Shown here in pieces: positions 60,693-64,000 of a stretch of 64,000 nt of DNA. Source of the stretch: Streptomyces tendae (lineage in GTDB: Bacteria > Actinomycetota > Actinomycetes > Streptomycetales > Streptomycetaceae); the NCBI RefSeq assembly GCF_008632955.1, contig NZ_CP043959.1, forward strand, positions 1,922,001-1,986,000, in the 5' to 3' direction. The notes below the pieces were generated by a model. The model had not been told where the DNA came from and did not search any database. It saw only the letters and a program-made list of their open reading frames with translations. The position numbers were made by a program, and so were the translations under genes. Positions within the stretch are counted from its first letter, which is position 1; every line of letters begins with the position of its first letter.

Positions 60693-61475
60693 TCACCGCT
60701 TCCCGTGCGCGTACTGCCGTACCGCGAGCGGAACGAACACCGCGAGCAGCACCGCACACCAGGCCAGTGACCCCGCGACCGGGTGCGTCATCGGCCAGGC
60801 CGAGCCCTGAGGCACGGGCGCGTTCCCGAACAGATCCCGCAGCGCCGTCGCCACCGCGCTGATCGGATTCCACTCCGCGGCCGTGCGCAGCCCTTCCGGC
60901 AGCCCCGCCGTCGGGATGTAGGCGCTCGACAGCAGCGGCAGCAGGAAGGTCGCCCCGCCCAGCTGACCGGCCGCCTCCTCGTTCCGCGTCAGCAGGCCCA
61001 GGTAGATGCCGGCCCACACGCACGCGAACCGGAACAGCAGCAGCAGCCCCAGGGCGCCCGCCGCCGCCGGCGCGCCGCCCTCCACCCGCCAGCCCACCGC
61101 GAGTCCCACCAGCAGGAACGGCACCGTCCCGGCCGCCGTGACCAGGACGTCGGCGACCGCCTGGCCCGCCGGCACGGCCGCCCGGCTCATCGGCAGCGTC
61201 CGGAACCGGTCCGTCACCCCGCGGTGGACGTCCTGCGCCGACTGGAACATGCCGGTCATCACACCGCCCGCCGCCGTCGCCACCAGCAGTCCCGGCACCA
61301 GGAAGGACCGGTACTCGGCGCCCGGCACGGTGAGCGCGCTGCCGAAGACGTAGCCGAAGAACAGCAGCATGCTCACCGGCATCGTCTGGGTGAGGATCAG
61401 CAGCCCCGGGTTGTTCCGCATCCGCCGCAGCTGCCGGCCGAGCATCGCGGTGCCGTCGTACGCCAACGTGCTCAT
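60693..61475 (-). CDS. ABC-2 type exporter permease, DrrB-like
   Basis: The 260-residue permease has six membrane segments and the daunorubicin-resistance-type layout: LRRMRNNPGLLILTQTMPVS at the start, GLLVATAAGGVMTGMFQSAQ, GVTDRFRTLPMSRAAVPAGQ and EWNPISAVATALRDLF. Such permeases export hydrophobic drugs with a DrrA ATPase. ATG 61475 follows AAGGAG and overlaps the ATPase stop (ATGA). If the ATPase is really broken, the permease has no partner here. Confidence 0.9.
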   Translation of the reverse strand: MSTLAYDGTAMLGRQLRRMRNNPGLLILTQTMPVSMLLFFGYVFGSALTVPGAEYRSFLVPGLLVATAAGGVMTGMFQSAQDVHRGVTDRFRTLPMSRAAVPAGQAVADVLVTAAGTVPFLLVGLAVGWRVEGGAPAAAGALGLLLLFRFACVWAGIYLGLLTRNEEAAGQLGGATFLLPLLSSAYIPTAGLPEGLRTAAEWNPISAVATALRDLFGNAPVPQGSAWPMTHPVAGSLAWCAVLLAVFVPLAVRQYAHGKR

Positions 61476-62441
61476 GCGGCACGCTCCTTGTCGTCATGGG
61501 GGAGGTCCGCCGGGCCGTCCGGCTCGGTCAGCCGCAGGAACACCTCGTCGAGCGTCGGCGGCCGGAGGCTCGCGTCGACCAGCGGAACACCGGCCGCGTC
61601 CAGCGTGCGCACCAGGTGCGGCAGGGTGAGTGTGGGGTCCCGGGTGACCGCGCCGACCGCGTGCCGTTCGCGGTCCAGCGAGGGCCGCGACCCGGTGAGC
61701 CGGTCCAGCACCCCGGCCGCCGCCTCCAGTGCGTGGCCGTCCGCCACCACCACCTCGGCGTGCGTCCCCACCAGCGCCTTCAGCTCGGCCGGTGAGCCGG
61801 TGTGCGCGACCCGGCCCCGGTCGACCAGCGCGATGTCGTCGGCCAGCTGGTCGGCCTCCTCCAGGTACTGGGTGGTGAGCAGCACCGTCGTGCCCTCGCC
61901 GGTCAGCTCCCGGACCACCTCCCGGACCAGGGTGCGGCCGGACGGGTCGAGCCCGGTCGTCGGCTCGTCCAGGAACAGCACCTCGGGCCGCCGGACCAGG
62001 CTCACCGCGAGGTCCAGCCGCCGCCGCATGCCCCCGACCAGGTGGAGGCGGGCGGTCCGCCGCCTCCGCCCCGAACCGGGCCAGCAGCTCGTCGGCGCGG
62101 GCGGCCGCTCCCCGCGCCCGGTGCAGCCGTGCGAACAGCCGCAGGTTCTCCCGGCCGGTGAGGTCCCCGTCGATCGAGGTGTCCTGCCCGGTGACGCCGA
62201 TCCGGCGTCGTACGGCGGCGGCCTCGCGCACCAGGTCGTGGCCCGCGACCCTCGCGGACCCCGCGTCGGGGCGCAGCAGCGTGGTCAGCAGCCGGACCGC
62301 CGTCGTCTTGCCCGCGCCGTTGGGGCCGAGCAGGCCGCACACCGAGCCCTCGGCCACCGCCAGATCCAGCCCGCGCAGGGCACGTACGGCACCGAAGCGC
62401 TTCTCCAACCCCTCACTAAGTACAGCGTACGTAGTAGTCAT
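61472..62441 (-). pseudogene. DrrA-like ABC transporter ATPase, frameshifted
   Basis: The 5' part (start MTTTYAVLSEGLEKRFGAVR at 62441) holds Walker A LLGPNGAGKTTAVRLLTTLL and ends in frame at DELLARFGAEAADRPP. From about 62065-62045 the reading must shift by one base to continue LVGGMRRRLDLAVSLVRRPE with Walker B VLFLDEPTTGLDPSGR, the switch His and the DrrA C-terminal domain (SLRPPTLDEVFLRLTEPDGP). The break is consistent with a 1-base insertion or 2-base deletion near CCGCCCGCCTCCACC. The rest is intact and the 3' end still overlaps the permease, so it could also be a base-calling error in a GC-rich run. Confidence 0.85.
62415..62435. promoter_or_regulatory. TetR-type operator 1, inside the ATPase start region
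   Basis: ACTAAGTACAGCGTACGTAGT; its reverse complement matches operator 2 at 17 of 21 positions. It covers codons 3-9 of the ATPase gene. Confidence 0.7.
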
Positions 62442-62457
62442 GGGGCGACCGTATCGC

Positions 62458-62478
62458 ACTACGTACGGTGTACGTAAC
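62458..62478. promoter_or_regulatory. TetR-type operator 2, between ATPase and regulator
   Basis: ACTACGTACGGTGTACGTAAC contains the palindrome TACGTAC-GGT-GTACGTA. Centre-to-centre spacing to operator 1 is 43 bases, about four helix turns. Confidence 0.75.
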
Positions 62479-62504
62479 TACGATGGTGAGCGAGGTGATG
62501 ACCG

Positions 62505-63218
62505 ATGGCGGGCCGAGCGGCCGAACCCGAAGTGATCTGGGCGCGCCCCGAGCGCAGCGGCCGTGGGCCCAGGCCGGCCTACAGCCGCGCCGACATCGCG
62601 GCTGCCGCTGTGCGGGTCGCCGACGCCGAGGGCCTGGACGCGGTCTCCATGCGCCGCGTCGCCGCCGAGCTGGGCTGCGGCACCATGTCGCTCTACAACT
62701 ACGTCCCCCGCAAGGAGGACCTGCACGAGCTGATGGTCGACGCGGTCGCCGGCGAGCACGAACTGTGGGAGCCGAGCGGTGACTGGCGTGCCGACATGCT
62801 GCGGGTCGCCCACCAGAGCCGCGCGCTGATGCACCGCCACCCGTGGCTGCCGCGGCTGATGTCACCGGTCTACGGCTTCAGCCCCAACTCCCTGCGCTAC
62901 CTGGAGCACTGCCTGGCCTGCCTGGACCCGATGCCCGGCCCGCAGGGCACCAAGCTGGAGCTGATCGCGATGCTGAACGGCGTCGTGACGACGTACGTCA
63001 CCAACGAGCTGGCCACCGCCGAACGCACCCGCTCGCTGCCCTGGTCGCAGGAGCGGGAGGACGCGGTCCGCAGCGCCTATCTGATGTCCCGCGTCGCGAG
63101 CGGCGCGTACCCGAGGATGGCGGCGGCCTTCGCCGAGGACCCGGGCCCGATCGACCTGGAGGCGGTCTTCGAACGCGCCCTCACCCGGGTCCTGAACGGC
63201 TTCGACCCCCGCCACTGA
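62505..63218 (+). CDS. TetR-family regulator of the drrAB-like exporter
   Basis: The 237-residue regulator has its helix-turn-helix in SRADIAAAAVRVADAEGLDA and SMRRVAAELGCGTMSLYNYV, and a TetR class C1-type C-terminal domain (LMHRHPWLPRLMSPVYGFSP, RYLEHCLACLDPMPGPQGTK, AMLNGVVTTYVTNELATAER). ATG 62505 follows GAGGTG. It is divergent from the ABC genes over two matching operators, so it most likely represses both itself and the exporter until a drug-like ligand binds. Confidence 0.92.
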   Translation: MAGRAAEPEVIWARPERSGRGPRPAYSRADIAAAAVRVADAEGLDAVSMRRVAAELGCGTMSLYNYVPRKEDLHELMVDAVAGEHELWEPSGDWRADMLRVAHQSRALMHRHPWLPRLMSPVYGFSPNSLRYLEHCLACLDPMPGPQGTKLELIAMLNGVVTTYVTNELATAERTRSLPWSQEREDAVRSAYLMSRVASGAYPRMAAAFAEDPGPIDLEAVFERALTRVLNGFDPRH

Positions 63219-63237
63219 ACCCCGCGCGGGCCCGGTG

Positions 63238-64000
63238 TCAGTGCTTGCGCAGCCGTGCCGCCAGGGCGGCGAGGGTCTGTGCCGTCTCGGTGAGGCTCGC
63301 CACGGCGGTCTCCAGGTCCGAGGCGACGCGGGAAGCGGCGGCGGGGAGGCCGGCGGGGGACGGGGCGGCGACGGGGGTACCGCGGTAGCCGATGGGGCCC
63401 TCGTCGTGGCGCTGGTAGTAGCCGGTGAATCCCTGACCCGCGGGGCCCTCGATGAAGCGGACCTGGGCGAGCTGGATCTCGTGCGCGCCGCCGTTGCGGG
63501 TGATCTCCAGGCGGAGGTGACGGTGGGCCTTGGGGGCACCGCGCAGGGAGAACTCCCGGGCCTGGTACCGCCGGTCGAACGTCTCACCCGTGCGGGAGTC
63601 CAGCGGTGTCCAGGTGTGGCCGTCGTCGGAACCGTGGAGGGTCCAGTCCTGGGGGTCGCGGTCGGGGAAGTCGTTCGCCGACACGAGGACGTACGAGGTG
63701 ACGGTGGCGGGGCGGGTCAGTGTGAAGTCGAGCAGCGCGGTGTCGTCGCCCGCCAACCACTTGCCGCGGGAGTCGTCGAGGAGGTTGCGGGCGGTCTCGC
63801 CCGCGGCGACGTGCTCGTCGCTCGCCTCGACCTCGGTCACCTCGGCCTCGTCCTCCAACGTGTGCAGGACGACCACACCGGAGTTGCCCCGCCGGTCCCG
63901 CCAGGTCATCCGCTCCGGCGCGGCCCCGCCGTCGTCCACCAGCAGTCGCAGTTCGTGGGAGCGGTGCCAGCCGCCGCCCCACCCCTCCTCGGTGTGGAAG
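63238..64000 (-). CDS. Discoidin (F5/8 type C) domain protein, 5' end outside window
   Basis: The open frame runs in from beyond base 64000 (FHTEEGWGGGWHRSHELRLL is in frame) and ends at 63238. It contains an F5/8 type C/CBM32-like jelly roll (ARNLLDDSRGKWLAGDDTAL, YVLVSANDFPDRDPQDWTLH, GSDDGHTWTPLDSRTGETFD, HRHLRLEITRNGGAHEIQLA), which in secreted enzymes binds carbohydrate. The last 70 residues (VASDLETAVASLTETAQTLA) form a helix. The catalytic part, if any, is not visible, so the enzyme class cannot be named. Confidence 0.82.
   Translation of the reverse strand, partial: FHTEEGWGGGWHRSHELRLLVDDGGAAPERMTWRDRRGNSGVVVLHTLEDEAEVTEVEASDEHVAAGETARNLLDDSRGKWLAGDDTALLDFTLTRPATVTSYVLVSANDFPDRDPQDWTLHGSDDGHTWTPLDSRTGETFDRRYQAREFSLRGAPKAHRHLRLEITRNGGAHEIQLAQVRFIEGPAGQGFTGYYQRHDEGPIGYRGTPVAAPSPAGLPAAASRVASDLETAVASLTETAQTLAALAARLRKH

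Noticed and set aside
61472..62441. Programmed ribosomal frameshift in the ATPase gene
   Set aside because: No slippery heptamer or downstream pseudoknot is evident at the shift; an indel or base-call error is simpler.

Overview
The window is a chromosomal segment of a very GC-rich, gene-dense actinomycete, almost certainly a Streptomyces. The evidence is the third-position GC bias, the frequent GTG/TTG starts with GGAGG-type ribosome binding sites, GTGA/ATGA stop-start overlaps, LAXTG cell-wall sorting, streptogrisin-type proteases, and a gene order (pyrG - NUDIX - TPR - ald - parA - scpAB - rluB - aroH - tyrA - cmk - plsC - der) that I recall from the Streptomyces core chromosome. No BLAST or other search was run; all family names come from reading the translations.

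Layout. 1-3.1 kb: a PucR-type regulator (cut by the window edge) and a GH15 glucoamylase/trehalase-like enzyme, both on the minus strand. 3.5-9.7 kb: pyrG, a NUDIX ADP-ribose pyrophosphatase, a large NTPase-TPR protein and alanine dehydrogenase. 10-15.2 kb: a tightly coupled set of an orphan ParA ATPase, a ribbon-helix-helix-like protein, condensin subunits ScpA and ScpB, and a 23S pseudouridine synthase. 15.2-18.9 kb: an ADP-ribose/NAD-themed group with a NrtR-like NUDIX-winged-helix regulator under a 48-nt inverted repeat, an ADP-ribosylglycohydrolase, two RlaP-type nucleotidyltransferases facing each other with overlapping 3' ends, and a Rieske lipoprotein. 19.1-23.6 kb: aroH, tyrA, cmk, plsC and der, mostly overlapping. 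23.7-32 kb: small or hypothetical proteins, an SseB-like protein, an I78 inhibitor, a PAP2 phosphatase, a PIG-V mannosyltransferase, an MFS pump and a glutaryl-CoA dehydrogenase-like enzyme. 32-37.9 kb: a SepF-like protein, a DUF5685 protein with a 20-cysteine region, two streptogrisin proteases and a membrane protein.

38-42.5 kb: an SOS mutasome pair (dnaE2 plus a Y-family protein lacking catalytic acidic residues) behind a LexA-type box. 42.5-43.05 kb holds two back-to-back decayed genes (cupin and MarR). 43.2-51.7 kb: a secreted lipase, a sortase-anchored LPMO, acetyltransferases, a methyltransferase, DUF402, GntR, DUF72 and AAA proteins and an SGNH lipase. 51.7-60.4 kb: a Ser/Thr kinase, a three-gene minus-strand group (DUF4331 - TPR - NicO-type metal transporter with a 20-His loop), and a divergent ECF sigma/zinc anti-sigma pair. 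60.7-64 kb: a DrrAB-type ABC exporter whose ATPase is frameshifted, its divergent TetR regulator with two matching operators, and a discoidin-domain protein running off the end.

The most promising places for undescribed biology are the ParA-RHH-ScpAB operon, the NrtR-ARH-RlaP group, the DUF4331-TPR-NicO/sigma locus, the Cys-rich DUF5685 protein, and a set of seven genes whose -10 hexamer sits 6-8 nt before the start codon and which are therefore candidates for leaderless translation. A dispersed GC-rich repeat family occurs at 24.15 kb and 48.7 kb, and at the second site it supplies the C-terminal tail of the DUF72 protein.
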